A stretch of 64,000 bases of DNA from Halobellus ruber (GTDB lineage: Archaea; Halobacteriota; Halobacteria; Halobacteriales; Haloferacaceae). The notes under the pieces were generated by a model. The model was not told the DNA's origin, did no database searches, and saw nothing but the letters and a program-made list of their open reading frames with translations. Both the position numbers and the translations under genes were made by a program. Positions 55,249-63,965 of this stretch are shown here, piece after piece (within the stretch, counting starts at the first letter, position 1; each line of letters starts with the position of its first letter). The stretch covers positions 186,001 through 250,000 of the forward strand of contig NZ_JACKXD010000005.1 in NCBI RefSeq assembly GCF_014212355.1, read 5' to 3'.

Positions 55249-55806
55249 TCACAGTACGACCCGCGCGGTCCCGACGAGCACCACCACGCCGAGCACGTCG
55301 CAGACGTTGGTGACGACCGGGATCACCACGTCGTCGGGGTCGAGTTCGAGCCGGTAGGCGACGTACGTCACCGTCACCGTGACCGCGACGGCCACGAGTG
55401 CGAGCCCGATCCCCGACGCGACCGCGATGGTCACCACGGTCCCGAGTGACAGCCGAACCCCGGCGGTGAGGGCCGTCAGTCCCCACGCCCCGACCCCGAC
55501 GACCGGGAACAGCGTGAGCGCGAGTGCGACCGTCGCGACGGCGTTGCCGCCGAGGTGGTCGTTCGTCGGATCGAACGACAGCGTCCCAAGGTGAAAGGCC
55601 GTCGAGAGCCGCGCGGCGAGGATGCTCCCCAGGTTGCCCGCGGTCCCGATGGTGACCGGCACCAAGGCGAGCAGGCTCGGAAACCGGAGGAGTTGCGCCT
55701 CGAACCGGCCGAGCACCAGCCCGCTGCCGACCTCCACGAGCGTCAGGACGAGCAGGACCGGCAGCATCGCCCGCGAGATCGCCCGAACGGTCCACTCGGT
55801 GGCCAC
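55249..55806 (-). CDS. MgtE/SLC41-type membrane half, second gene
   Basis: A 185-residue protein with five membrane helices and the MgtE transmembrane signatures: FPSLLALVPVTIGTAGNLGSILAARLSTA and PVVTNVCDVLGVVVLV. No N-terminal CBS or cytosolic domain is present. Its GTG start (55806) follows the stop of the upstream half without spacing, so the two halves are probably made in equal amounts. MgtE channels are dimers, and here two different halves may pair. The ion is inferred to be Mg2+ or another divalent. Confidence 0.83.
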   Translation of the reverse strand: MATEWTVRAISRAMLPVLLVLTLVEVGSGLVLGRFEAQLLRFPSLLALVPVTIGTAGNLGSILAARLSTAFHLGTLSFDPTNDHLGGNAVATVALALTLFPVVGVGAWGLTALTAGVRLSLGTVVTIAVASGIGLALVAVAVTVTVTYVAYRLELDPDDVVIPVVTNVCDVLGVVVLVGTARVVL

Positions 55807-56388
55807 TCACACCCCCCCGGCGGCACGCAGCACCAGCCTGACCGCCCCGAGCAGGAAGAGCACGCCGAAGACGTCGCCGGTGGTGGTCACGAGCGGTCCA
55901 ACCAGGGTGTCGGGGTCGCGGCCGCGCCGGTAGCCCGCGAACACCGCGGTGACGACCACCGCGGCGAGCGCGACCCCGGAGGAAGCCCCCGCGAGGACCG
56001 CGATCGCGACGAGCACGGGCAAGGAAGCGACGGGGCTCCCGAGCGTCGTGAGGATGGCGAAGGCGGCCACCGCCGCGAACGTCGACGCGACGAGCCCGTT
56101 CGCCAAGGCCGCGGCGATCGCCGCCCGGAGCCGCTCGTCGCCGGCGCGGACCCGCGGCTCGACGAGGCCCTGATGCAACGCGGTCGAGATCCGGGCGCCG
56201 AGCGACCCGTAGACGTTGCCGCGGGTCGCGAGCAGCGCGGGGACGAGCACGAGCAATCCAGGTACCGCGCGGAGCTCCCCGCGCATCCCGCCGAGAACGA
56301 CGCCGGCGACGAGGCCGCCGACGAGGCTGGCCGCGAGCGCCGGCAGCGCCTCGCGGTACGCCTCGCGGGCGGCGTCCCGGACGGTCAT
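55807..56388 (-). CDS. MgtE/SLC41-type membrane half, first gene
   Basis: A 193-residue paralogue of the following gene. It starts TVRDAAREAYREALPALAAS and has VPGLLVLVPALLATRGNVYGSLGARISTALHQG and VGPLVTTTGDVFGVLFLL. These correspond to the conserved P-A-L.ATRGN and DVxG helices of MgtE. The cytosolic gating domains are absent, so regulation would differ from bacterial MgtE. The 73-bp gap to srp54 on the same strand leaves open whether it belongs to that transcript. Confidence 0.83.
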   Translation of the reverse strand: MTVRDAAREAYREALPALAASLVGGLVAGVVLGGMRGELRAVPGLLVLVPALLATRGNVYGSLGARISTALHQGLVEPRVRAGDERLRAAIAAALANGLVASTFAAVAAFAILTTLGSPVASLPVLVAIAVLAGASSGVALAAVVVTAVFAGYRRGRDPDTLVGPLVTTTGDVFGVLFLLGAVRLVLRAAGGV

Positions 56389-56462
56389 ACGGCGTCTGTC
56401 ACGGCGCGGGGTGAAAAGTCGAGCCCTTGGAGACGGGGACGCGCGGCCGGTTGCGGTTGGGA

Positions 56463-57866
56463 CTACCCGAACGGCCCCAGCCCGCCACCGCCGCCGCCGA
56501 GGCCGCCCATCCCGCCGCCACCGCCGTTCTGGAGCTTCTTCATCATCCGCTGCATGTCGCCCTCGCCCATCCCCTGGAACTGCTGGATGGTCTGCTCCAT
56601 CATCTTGTGCTGCTCGAGGAGTTCGCGGACGGTTTCCTCCTCTTCCCCGGCCCCGCGGGCGATCCGCCGGACCCGGGAGGCGCCGATCGATCGGGGGTTC
56701 TCCAGTTCGTCGTCGGTCATCGAGTCCATGATCACGTCGAAGGCCCGCATCCGATCCTGGGTGACGTCCATAGCGTCGTCGGGGAGTTCGTCCATCATCC
56801 CGCCGCCCAGCCCCGGGATCATGTCCATCACCTGATCCAGCGGCCCCATCCTGTTCATCGCCTCCATCTGCTTCTGCATGTCCTTGAGGGTGAACGACCC
56901 CTCCATGATGTCCTCGGGCTCCCAGTCGTCGTCCTCGTCGCCGGTCTCCGCCATCGCGCGCTCGACCCGCTCGGAGAGCTGTTTGAGATCGCCCATCCCC
57001 AGCAGCCGGGAGATGAACCCGTTGGGCTCGAAGCGCTCGATGTCCTGGACGGTTTCGCCGGTCCCCAAAAAGGCGATCGAGGAGCCGGTCTCGTTGACGG
57101 CCGTCAGCGCGCCGCCGCCCTTTGCGGTCCCGTCGAGTTTGGTGACGACGACGCCGCCGATCCCGATGGCGTCGTCGAACTCCCGGGCCTGCTCCTTTGC
57201 GCCCTGCCCGATCGCGGCGTCCAGCACCAACAGCGAGCGGTCCGGATCGACCGCCTGCTCGATCTCCTCGATCTCCGCGATCAGATCATCTTCGAGGGCG
57301 TGCCGCCCCGCGGTGTCGACGATGTGGACGTCGGCCTCGGCGGTCTCCTCGAGGCCGTCGCGGGCGATCTTCACGGGATCCTCCTCGTCGGGGTCGCCGT
57401 AGAAGGACACCTCCGCGCGCTCGCACATCTCCTTGGCCTGGTCGTAGGCGCCGGGCCGGAAGGTGTCGGTCTGGATCACGGCCGGTCGGAGCCCCTTCTT
57501 CGAGAACCACCACGCCATCTTGGCGGCGCTCGTGGTCTTCCCGGAGCCCTGGAGCCCGGCGAGCAGGATGGTCTGCGGTTCCAGCGGGAGGTCGGTGGAT
57601 TCGCCGACCAGGTCGACCAGTTCCTCGTAGACGATCCGGAGGACGTGATCCCGTGCGGAGGTGCCGGCGGGCGGCTCCTCGCCGGTGGCGCGCTCCTCGA
57701 TCGACGCCGAGAGCTCCATCACGAGGTCGACCTCCACGTCGGCAGAGAGCAGCGAGCGTTGGATCTCCTTGATGATCTCCTCGACGTCCTCCTCGTCGAG
57801 GCGGGACTTCCCCTGTAGCGTGTCGAGACTGCTGCGGAGGGAACTCCCGAGGTTGTCGAGTACCAT
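56463..57866 (-). CDS. srp54: Signal recognition particle 54 kDa protein
   Basis: A 467-residue SRP54 with N domain, G domain and methionine-rich M domain. G1 is [15 protein letters not shown], with [23 protein letters not shown] and [12 protein letters not shown]. The M domain has [25 protein letters not shown] and MTDDEL. The last 30 residues are a Gln/Met/Gly-rich tail. It binds signal peptides and 7S RNA at the ribosome and docks with FtsY. It follows ftsY after 72 bp on the same strand, so they may be co-transcribed. Confidence 0.97.
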   Translation of the reverse strand: MVLDNLGSSLRSSLDTLQGKSRLDEEDVEEIIKEIQRSLLSADVEVDLVMELSASIEERATGEEPPAGTSARDHVLRIVYEELVDLVGESTDLPLEPQTILLAGLQGSGKTTSAAKMAWWFSKKGLRPAVIQTDTFRPGAYDQAKEMCERAEVSFYGDPDEEDPVKIARDGLEETAEADVHIVDTAGRHALEDDLIAEIEEIEQAVDPDRSLLVLDAAIGQGAKEQAREFDDAIGIGGVVVTKLDGTAKGGGALTAVNETGSSIAFLGTGETVQDIERFEPNGFISRLLGMGDLKQLSERVERAMAETGDEDDDWEPEDIMEGSFTLKDMQKQMEAMNRMGPLDQVMDMIPGLGGGMMDELPDDAMDVTQDRMRAFDVIMDSMTDDELENPRSIGASRVRRIARGAGEEEETVRELLEQHKMMEQTIQQFQGMGEGDMQRMMKKLQNGGGGGMGGLGGGGGGLGPFG

Positions 57867-57938
57867 TACCCTGCTCTACGCCGCCGCCCGGGTAAAGCCT
57901 TTTTCCGCGGGCCGTACGGTTCCGGCGACGACCGGCGG

Positions 57939-59126
57939 CTACGCCCCGCCGACCAGCCGGTCGACCAGCCGCTCGGGGTCGAACCGCTCGATGTCGTCGT
58001 ACCCCTGGCCGACGCCCAGAAAGAGGATCGGGCGGCCGGTGACGTACGCGATCGAGATGGCCGCGCCGCCGGAGGAGTCGGCGTCGGCCTTCGTGAGCAC
58101 GGTGCCGTCGATCTCGGCGGCGTCGTTGAACTGCTTTGCGCGCTCGACGGCATCCTGGCCTGCGACCGCCTCGTCGACGAACAGGGTCATGTCCGGGTCG
58201 ACCACGCGGTCGATCTTCTCCAACTGCGCCATCAGGTCGTTGGAAGTGTGGAGCCGGCCGGCGGTGTCGCCGAGCACGACGTCGACGTCGTTGGCCTCGG
58301 CGTACTCCACGGCGTCGTAGAGGACCGCCGCGGGATCGCCGCCCTGCTCGTGGCTGATGAGTTTCGTCCCGAGGGCGTCGGCGTGTTCCCGGATCTGCTC
58401 GTTGGCGCCGGCGCGGTAGGTGTCGCCGTTCGCGAGCACGACGTCCAGCCCCCGCTTCTCGAAGTACCGCGAGAGCTTCGCGATGCTCGTGGTCTTGCCC
58501 ACGCCGTTGACGCCGGTGAAGACGATCGTCACCGGCTTGTCGGCCTCCTCGATCCGCTGGTCGAAGTCGAACTGGCCGACGCTGATCACGTCGTAGAGCG
58601 CATCCCGGAGCGCGCTCTCGACGAGTTCGCCGGTGGTCTCGACCTGCGCGCGGGTCTCGCCGATCATCTTCCCCCGGATGGTGTCGAGGATCTCCTCGGC
58701 GACGTTCATCTCCACGTCGCTCTCCAACAGCGCCATCTCGAGGTTCCACAGCGGGTCTTCGAGGTCCTCCTCCTCGATGATGATCTTGCCCGTGGCGAAC
58801 GCCGCCGCGCGCTTGAGTCGACCGGGGCCCGACTTCTCCTCGTCGTCCTCTTTGAGCGCCGCGGCGGCCTCGTCGGCGGCGATTTCCGTCCTGTCGTCGG
58901 CGGGTTCGCCGTCGGCGTCGCCAGGGTCGCTGTCGACGTCGGGTTCGGCGTCAGGGTCGGCTGTGGCGTCGACAGCGACTCCGCCGTCCCCGTCGGCGGT
59001 CGGCTCCGCCTCCTCATCGTCCGCTGCGTCGGCTTCAGCGGCGGCTTCCGCCTCGGCCTTCTCCTCGGCGGTCTCCTCGACGTCCTCCCGGAAGCTGCCC
59101 AGCTTGTCCTTCAGCCCGTCGAACAT
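57939..59126 (-). CDS. ftsY: SRP receptor FtsY
   Basis: A 395-residue FtsY. The first 110 residues are a long, highly acidic region (Glu/Ala/Asp), then the N domain. The GTPase has G1 VFTGVNGVGKTTSIAKL, YRAGANEQI, LGDTAGRLHTSNDLM and LTKADADSSGG, and ends YDDIERFDPERLVDRLVG. It recruits SRP-ribosome complexes to the membrane. The start lies 7 bp from the prefoldin stop, inside the conserved archaeal cluster. Confidence 0.96.
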   Translation of the reverse strand: MFDGLKDKLGSFREDVEETAEEKAEAEAAAEADAADDEEAEPTADGDGGVAVDATADPDAEPDVDSDPGDADGEPADDRTEIAADEAAAALKEDDEEKSGPGRLKRAAAFATGKIIIEEEDLEDPLWNLEMALLESDVEMNVAEEILDTIRGKMIGETRAQVETTGELVESALRDALYDVISVGQFDFDQRIEEADKPVTIVFTGVNGVGKTTSIAKLSRYFEKRGLDVVLANGDTYRAGANEQIREHADALGTKLISHEQGGDPAAVLYDAVEYAEANDVDVVLGDTAGRLHTSNDLMAQLEKIDRVVDPDMTLFVDEAVAGQDAVERAKQFNDAAEIDGTVLTKADADSSGGAAISIAYVTGRPILFLGVGQGYDDIERFDPERLVDRLVGGA

Positions 59127-59133
59127 AGCCGAC

Positions 59134-59589
59134 CTACTCGCCGTCGTCTTGGCCCTGCATCTGCTGCATCTGCTGTTGCTGCATCTGCTGTTGCATCTGC
59201 TGGGCCTGCTGTTCGAGTTCGGAGCTTTCGGTCTCCAGCTCCTGGACCTCCTCCTGTACCTCGTCGATCCGGTCGTCGAGGATGTCCTGTTTCGTCCGCA
59301 GGGCGTCGACGGCGTCGTCGGCTTCCTGTTCGGCCGCGAAGTCGCCGCCGAGGTCGACGATGATCTCGTCGATGTCCTGGATCTCCGCGCGGATGTACGC
59401 GCCGCCGCCCAGCGGGACCTGCACCGTCGACCCGGTGTCCAGCGTGTCGATCGCCTCGATCGCCCCGTCGATCTCCGCCTGTTCGGTCTGGAGGTCGTCG
59501 ATCTCCGCCTGCAACGCCTCGATCTCCTCGTCGATGGCCTGCAGCTCCTCGGAGAGCTGCTGGAGCTGCTGTTGTCCGCCGCCCATCAT
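59134..59589 (-). CDS. pfdA: Prefoldin alpha subunit
   Basis: A 151-residue coiled-coil protein. Two long helices (LSEELQAIDEEIEALQ and DDRIDEVQEEVQELETESSELEQ) flank the beta-hairpin segment with VPLGGGAYIRAEI, the classical alpha-prefoldin pattern. It forms the archaeal prefoldin (GimC) with the beta subunit and passes unfolded proteins to the thermosome. The C-terminus is Gln/Met-rich. The stop of the upstream rpl18a overlaps its start by 4 nt. Confidence 0.94.
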   Translation of the reverse strand: MMGGGQQQLQQLSEELQAIDEEIEALQAEIDDLQTEQAEIDGAIEAIDTLDTGSTVQVPLGGGAYIRAEIQDIDEIIVDLGGDFAAEQEADDAVDALRTKQDILDDRIDEVQEEVQELETESSELEQQAQQMQQQMQQQQMQQMQGQDDGE

Positions 59590-59777
59590 GCTGTGGCCTC
59601 CTCGGCGGCGGCGACGCCGTTGATCTCGATCTGCGTGCGCTTGAGGCCGTGTTGGCTTCCGATGTTCGCGTACACACGCTCGCGGGCGACGTTCTCGTTG
59701 GGCGCCTCGACGACCGTTTCGAACTGACTGTAGCCGTCACGGCTCTGGAATCGGCCGCTCACCGCGTACTCACTCAT
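59586..59777 (-). CDS. rpl18a: 50S ribosomal protein L18Ae (LX)
   Basis: A 63-residue protein. It starts SEYAVSGRFQSRDGYSQFETVVEA and has NVARERVYANIGSQHGLKRTQIEI, the single-domain archaeal LX (eukaryotic L18a/eL20 half) sequence. It binds the large subunit near helix 38. The gene sits in the conserved order tif6, rplX, pfdA, ftsY. A 127-bp gap with AT-rich patches separates it from tif6, so a second promoter may serve the SRP half. Confidence 0.94.
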   Translation of the reverse strand: MSEYAVSGRFQSRDGYSQFETVVEAPNENVARERVYANIGSQHGLKRTQIEINGVAAAEEATA

Positions 59778-59904
59778 ACCGTGTGGTTCCCGAGCGACGG
59801 GGAAGTATCTTCCTACTCGGTACGCGGCGAATCGGCGCGGATCGGGGCGTGAAAACGCGACTCACGAACGAGGCGGGGAGCGCCGGAAACCGGACGCGCA
59901 CCGC

Positions 59905-60570
59905 CTACTCCAGGTAGCCCAGGGCGTCCTCGATCCGGGTCAGCTCCGGTCCGGTGGTGTCCTCGCCGGCGACGTAGCCGGCCTCGGTGGCGACCAGTCC
60001 CGACCCGACCAGCGGGGCGCCGTAGTTGACGGTCCCGATGTCCGCGCGGACGTCGAGTTGGTCCTCGATCGCCTCGATCTCGGGCTCGCGAGCCTTCGGG
60101 TGACAGAGCGCCCCCCTGTTGGTGGCGACCGCGGCGGTGCCGACGGTGCGGACGTCGGCGATGTCGCCGCGCTCGGCGGGGACCGAAAGCGCCGCCTCCA
60201 CGACCTCGACGGCGTCCTCGGAGAGGTCGGGGTGGACGTACGCGCCGTAGTCGTTGGCGAGAACGACGTTCCCGGCGGCGTTGATCCGGCCGGGGAGTTC
60301 CGTCACGGGCACCCCCGCGACCGACTCGATGGCCTCCTTCTCCCGCTCTTTCGCACGGCTCGTGACGAGCAGCCCGTTCTCGTTGCCGACGACCAGGGCG
60401 CCGACTGTCCCGGAGCCCCCGACCGTCGTCGCCACCGCGGGGACGCCGAGCTCCTCGCTCATCGCGTCGACGACATCGCTCTCGGCGTCGGAACGAACGA
60501 CGAGAACGTGATCCGTCGCGCGGGCGAAGACGCCGACGTACGGCGACCCGGCGAAGGAGGCGCGGAGCAC
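59905..60570 (-). CDS. tif6: Translation initiation factor IF-6
   Basis: A 221-residue aIF6. Five repeated alpha/beta units are visible, for example [64 protein letters not shown] and [11 protein letters not shown]. It prevents subunit joining by binding the 50S subunit. Start codon ATG 60570 follows the L31e stop almost without gap. Confidence 0.97.
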   Translation of the reverse strand: MLRASFAGSPYVGVFARATDHVLVVRSDAESDVVDAMSEELGVPAVATTVGGSGTVGALVVGNENGLLVTSRAKEREKEAIESVAGVPVTELPGRINAAGNVVLANDYGAYVHPDLSEDAVEVVEAALSVPAERGDIADVRTVGTAAVATNRGALCHPKAREPEIEAIEDQLDVRADIGTVNYGAPLVGSGLVATEAGYVAGEDTTGPELTRIEDALGYLE

Positions 60571-60571
60571 G

Positions 60572-60850
60572 CTACTCGGCCGGCTCCGCCTCGACGATCG
60601 ACTCGCCGTCCTCGTCGAACCGGGCGGCGCGAACGCGGAGCTTGCTCGGGGGCTTCTGCTGCCCGCGGGCCCACACCGTCTCGTTGAGCGAGGGGTCCAG
60701 CCGGACCGAAGCCTCGTCGACGCGGAAATGCGTCGCGAGGTGTTCGCGGATCAGTGCCATCGCCCGCCCCGCCCGCTCGTGGGCGGGGACGGCCTTGACG
60801 TCTCTGAGCGGCACCGTGACGACGCGCTCCTCGAAGTCGCTTGCACTCAT
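60572..60850 (-). CDS. rpl31e: 50S ribosomal protein L31e
   Basis: A 92-residue protein with the L31e motifs [36 protein letters not shown] and [23 protein letters not shown]. The C-terminal 10 residues are acidic. It is the second gene of the L39e-L31e-IF-6 transcript; only 2 bp separate its start from the L39e stop. Confidence 0.96.
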   Translation of the reverse strand: MSASDFEERVVTVPLRDVKAVPAHERAGRAMALIREHLATHFRVDEASVRLDPSLNETVWARGQQKPPSKLRVRAARFDEDGESIVEAEPAE

Positions 60851-60852
60851 CC

Positions 60853-61005
60853 TTACTCGTCCGTGTCGCTACGGCGCCAGTCGCGCCGCTTGGGGTTCCG
60901 CGTGACCTCCATATCCGTCTTCATCATCACCCACGCGGGGACCCGCGTGTTCTGCCGCTCCAGCTTCGCAAGCCGCTTCTTTTTCGCCTTCGATTTGTTG
61001 CCCAT
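60853..61005 (-). CDS. rpl39e: 50S ribosomal protein L39e
   Basis: A 50-residue basic protein (ATG 61005 to TAA 60853) reading [19 protein letters not shown], then [13 protein letters not shown], and ending [14 protein letters not shown]. This is the complete archaeal L39e, which lines the exit tunnel. It is too short for many ORF callers. It heads the ribosomal/SRP cluster, with a good TATA box about 27-33 bp upstream. Confidence 0.97.
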   Translation of the reverse strand: MGNKSKAKKKRLAKLERQNTRVPAWVMMKTDMEVTRNPKRRDWRRSDTDE

Positions 61006-61030
61006 AGTGATCGCTCATACCCTGCCGCCG

Positions 61031-61038
61031 CATAAAAT
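61031..61038 (-). promoter_or_regulatory. TATA box of the L39e-L31e-IF-6 transcript
   Basis: Reading leftward, ATTTTATG lies 26-33 bp before the L39e ATG. The distance implies a leaderless or very short 5' end, usual for haloarchaeal highly expressed genes. Confidence 0.7.
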
Positions 61039-61066
61039 CCTGTTCCTTTGCGGGCGGCCACGCCGT

Positions 61067-61789
61067 TCACGCGACGACGCCCGCGACCGCGACCGCGACG
61101 AGCCCGACCCCGACGGCCAACCCGACGGCGTCGCCCCGCCCGAATCGGAGTTCCGGCAGCGTCGGGTTCCACGCGAAACACCGCGCCCGGAGCGCGAGCG
61201 CCAGCCGGTCGGCCCGTCCCAGCGCCCGCCGGATCCCGGCGGATGCAACGACCTCCATCCGTTCTCTCAGTCTCCGTTCCCCGCCCAACCGGACCGCCGA
61301 CGCCTCCCGAACCCGCCGGAGGTCCGAACGCAAAAGCGGCAGAAAACGGAACACCAGCGCTACGCCGACTCCGAGGAGCCGGCCCGGGCGGCCGGGCACC
61401 AGCCGCTGGATCGCCGCCCGCGACTCCCGGACCGGCGTAGTGTGGAGGTACACCGCCGACACGAGCAGGATCAGGAGGACGCGGTAGCTCGCCAGCAGCG
61501 GCCCGACCGCCGCCCCGGGGTCGATCCCGACCGTCCAGGGTCGGAGTTCCACCACGGAGACCAGCGGCCCCGCAGCCAGAAAGGGCAGCGCGGGAAGGTA
61601 CCCGCGGATCGCGTCGACAGGGGACAGCCGGCCAGCAACGAGGAACGCGCCCCCGACGACGGTGAACGCGGCCAGCCCGCGGGGCGTGGTGTGGACGAAC
61701 GCCGCGGCGGCGAAGGCGGCCTGCGCGAGCAGCTTCGTCCGTGGATCCAGCCGGTGGGCGACGGAGTCGCCAGGGGTGTAGCTCAGCAT
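61067..61789 (-). CDS. bioN: Biotin ECF transporter transmembrane T component
   Basis: A 240-residue EcfT-family protein. It starts MLSYTPGDSVAHRLDPRTKLLAQ, the standard LDPRTKL opening, and has about five helices. The coupling motifs are in the C-terminal half (RREASAVRLGG-like VREASAVRLGGERR and LALALRARCF). It couples the ATPase BioM to the substrate-binding BioY. Start and stop overlap bioM by 7 bp. Confidence 0.9.
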   Translation of the reverse strand: MLSYTPGDSVAHRLDPRTKLLAQAAFAAAAFVHTTPRGLAAFTVVGGAFLVAGRLSPVDAIRGYLPALPFLAAGPLVSVVELRPWTVGIDPGAAVGPLLASYRVLLILLVSAVYLHTTPVRESRAAIQRLVPGRPGRLLGVGVALVFRFLPLLRSDLRRVREASAVRLGGERRLRERMEVVASAGIRRALGRADRLALALRARCFAWNPTLPELRFGRGDAVGLAVGVGLVAVAVAGVVA

Positions 61790-62556
61790 CGCGGATCCCG
61801 CGGCGTCGCGCCCGGGGAGTCGCTGTCGGTGTCGGCAGCCGAGCGGTCACGCCCCGTCGCCGGAACCCGCACGCCGTACTCCGGCAGCGACGCAGTGGCC
61901 GCCTCCGGCGGCGCGTCGACGACGACGCGCCCGTCGGCCATCGCGACCACCCGATCCGCGAGGCCGAGGACGTCCCGGAGGTCGTGGGTGACAATCACGA
62001 GTCCCGTGCCCGATTCGGAGAGGTCCCGGAGTCGGCCGAGGACCGACGCCCGCGCCGGCGCGTCGAGGCCGGTGAACGGCTCGTCGAGGACGAGGTGGTC
62101 CGGGTCCATCGCGAGTGCGCCGGCGACGGCGACCCGCTCGCGCTCCCCGCCGGAGAGTTCGTCGACCCGGTCGTCGGCGCGGCCGTCGAGGTTCACCGCC
62201 GCCAGCGACGCCGCCACGCGGCGGTCGATCTCCGCCCTGTCGAGCCCGAGGTTCTCCGGACCGAACGCCACGTCGGCGCCGACGGTGGCGGCGACGAGTT
62301 GGTCCCGCGGCTCCTGAAACACCATTCCGACGGCCGTCCGCGCGGCGACGAGGTCCTCGCCGACCCGGCGGCCGTTCACTGCTACGGATCCCGCGTCGGG
62401 TTCCAACAGCCCGTTGAAGTGGCGGACCAGCGTGGTCTTTCCGGAGCCGTTGGCGCCCGCGAGCACGACGCACTCCCCGTCGCCGATCGACAGCGAGACG
62501 CCGTCGACGGCGACCGCGTCGCCGTAGCGGTAGACGAGGTCGACGGTTCGGATCAC
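61783..62556 (-). CDS. bioM: Biotin ECF transporter ATPase
   Basis: A 257-residue ABC ATPase: IRTVDLVYRYGDAVAVDGV, Walker A GANGSGKTTLVRHF, Q-loop VFQEPRDQLVAATVG, signature LSGGERERVAVA, Walker B LVLDEPFTGLD and switch His VTHDLRDV. The C-terminal 35 residues are a Ser/Asp-rich tail. It powers the bioYMN importer. The gene begins 39 bp after the bioY stop. Confidence 0.93.
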   Translation of the reverse strand: MIRTVDLVYRYGDAVAVDGVSLSIGDGECVVLAGANGSGKTTLVRHFNGLLEPDAGSVAVNGRRVGEDLVAARTAVGMVFQEPRDQLVAATVGADVAFGPENLGLDRAEIDRRVAASLAAVNLDGRADDRVDELSGGERERVAVAGALAMDPDHLVLDEPFTGLDAPARASVLGRLRDLSESGTGLVIVTHDLRDVLGLADRVVAMADGRVVVDAPPEAATASLPEYGVRVPATGRDRSAADTDSDSPGATPRDPRC

Positions 62557-62595
62557 GCGATCTCCGGGTGGGTCGTGAGCGGACGACTCATCCGG

Positions 62596-63177
62596 CTACG
62601 CGGCCGCGGCGGCGTCGCTCCGGACGATCCCCACGGCGGCGGCCATCTTCACCGCCTCGAAGGGGACGAACGCCACCGCGCTCACCGCGAACGCCTCGAT
62701 CACCCCGACGTTCTGGACGATCGAAAAGCCGACCGTCCCCAGCGCGTAGATCACGACGGTCCCGGCGGTCATCGCCGCGACGAGCCGGACGGTCCCGACG
62801 GTTTCCGGTTCGGCCAGCCCGTCGGCACCGTGGACGACGGCGCCGACGAGCGCCGCCGCGATCGGGTACGACCAGAGGTAGCCCGCAGTGTAGCCGGCCA
62901 AAGGCGCGAGGCCGGCGGATCCCCCGGCGAAGATCGGTGCGCCCGCCGCCCCCGCAGCGAGGTAGAAGCTCAAAGAGACGCCGCCCCACACCGGGCCGAG
63001 GAAGATGCCCGCGAGGAACACCCCCAACACCTGGAGGCTCACCGGGACCGGCGAGACGGGGTTCGGGAACGATACGTACGCGAACGCGCCGGTGAGCGCC
63101 GCGAACAGCGCCGCGCGAGCGACGTTGCCCACGACGTCCTCCCCGACGAGCTCGACCGACTGCGTCTCTGTCGCCAT
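62596..63177 (-). CDS. bioY: Biotin-binding transporter component BioY
   Basis: A 193-residue S component with six helices. It has the BioY marks ALFAALTGAFAYVSFPNPVSPVPVSLQ, LGVFLAGIFLGPVWGG, YLAAGAAGAPIFAGGSAG and LAGYTAGYLWSYPIAA. These helices form the biotin pocket. ATG 63177 fits the family start; the frame continues to 63210 through the operator. The promoter overlaps a BirA-type operator, so import is expected to be repressed when biotin is plentiful. Confidence 0.94.
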   Translation of the reverse strand: MATETQSVELVGEDVVGNVARAALFAALTGAFAYVSFPNPVSPVPVSLQVLGVFLAGIFLGPVWGGVSLSFYLAAGAAGAPIFAGGSAGLAPLAGYTAGYLWSYPIAAALVGAVVHGADGLAEPETVGTVRLVAAMTAGTVVIYALGTVGFSIVQNVGVIEAFAVSAVAFVPFEAVKMAAAVGIVRSDAAAAA

Positions 63178-63190
63178 ACCGATTCCATCT

Positions 63191-63220
63191 CGTAAACCCG
63201 TTTTAATCATTCGGTTTACG
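63191..63220. promoter_or_regulatory. BirA-type biotin operator
   Basis: CGTAAACC (63191-63198) and GGTTTACG (63213-63220) form a perfect 8-bp inverted repeat with a 14-bp spacer. The half-site GTAAACC and the N14 spacing match the described BirA operator family (TTGTAAACC-N14-16-GGTTTACAA type). The spacer contains a TATA-like TTTTAAT, which would drive bioY 25-30 bp downstream. Binding there would block TBP/TFB. Confidence 0.8.
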
Positions 63221-63260
63221 ACGGCAAGGTTTGTACGTCGCCCTCGCGTATCCCCTCGGG

Positions 63261-63965
63261 ATGGACGACGAGACGGCGGAACTCCGGGATCTCTTCGTCG
63301 AGACCACCGGCGAGGAGGAGGTGACCGAACGACAGACCGAGAGCCGGGGGTCGCTTTCGACGGACGACGACGCGGTCGAGGAGCGACTCACGGAGATCGT
63401 CGGCGAGATGGCCGACCGCTACGCGTTCGACGCCGGTCTCCCGGAGTCGGAGCTGTGCCGCGTCGTCCGGGCGTTCTTCGACCCCGACACCGGGGACGTC
63501 GGCGCGTCGTCGTGGTCCGCCGAGGCCGACGCGGCGGTGGCGGCGTCACTTTCGACGGACGCCGACGGCGAGGCGGTGTTCCGTGCGCGGATGGACCTCC
63601 ATCTCGTCGCCGACGCCGACCGCGACGCGCCGTTCCCCTACGCGACGCTCCGGGCGCTCGTCTCGGATGCGGCGTCGGGGGACACCGACGACCCGGAGGA
63701 CGAACCGACGGCCCGCGATACCGGCGCCCCCGACGACGCGGCGCTCGCGGCGGCGCTTCCCGGCGACGTGGATCCCGACACGGTCCGTCGGTACCGACAG
63801 GTCGCCGAAGCCGACCTCGCCTCCCGGCGGGTGAACCACCGGTACCGCGACGCCTTCGCCGACCTGCTCACCGACGCGGACCTCTCCACGCGGCTGGCAT
63901 CGGACGCTCGCCGCGACGGCCTCGAAGAGGCTACTGAGGACATCGAGACCGACGTGTCGCTGTAG
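63261..63965 (+). CDS. Conditioned-medium-induced protein 4-like (Cmi4) haloarchaeal protein
   Basis: A 234-residue acidic, soluble, largely helical protein. It starts MDDETAELRDLFVETTGEEEVTERQ and has RGSLSTDDDAVEERLTEIV and MADRYAFDAGLPESELCRVVRAFF. The DETAELRDxFxETTG N-terminus is what I recall for haloarchaeal proteins annotated as conditioned medium-induced protein 4, with no known biochemical role. ATG 63261 was chosen over the TTG at 63231. It diverges from bioY; the BirA operator lies 41 bp upstream of its start and might affect both genes. Confidence 0.7.
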   Translation: MDDETAELRDLFVETTGEEEVTERQTESRGSLSTDDDAVEERLTEIVGEMADRYAFDAGLPESELCRVVRAFFDPDTGDVGASSWSAEADAAVAASLSTDADGEAVFRARMDLHLVADADRDAPFPYATLRALVSDAASGDTDDPEDEPTARDTGAPDDAALAAALPGDVDPDTVRRYRQVAEADLASRRVNHRYRDAFADLLTDADLSTRLASDARRDGLEEATEDIETDVSL

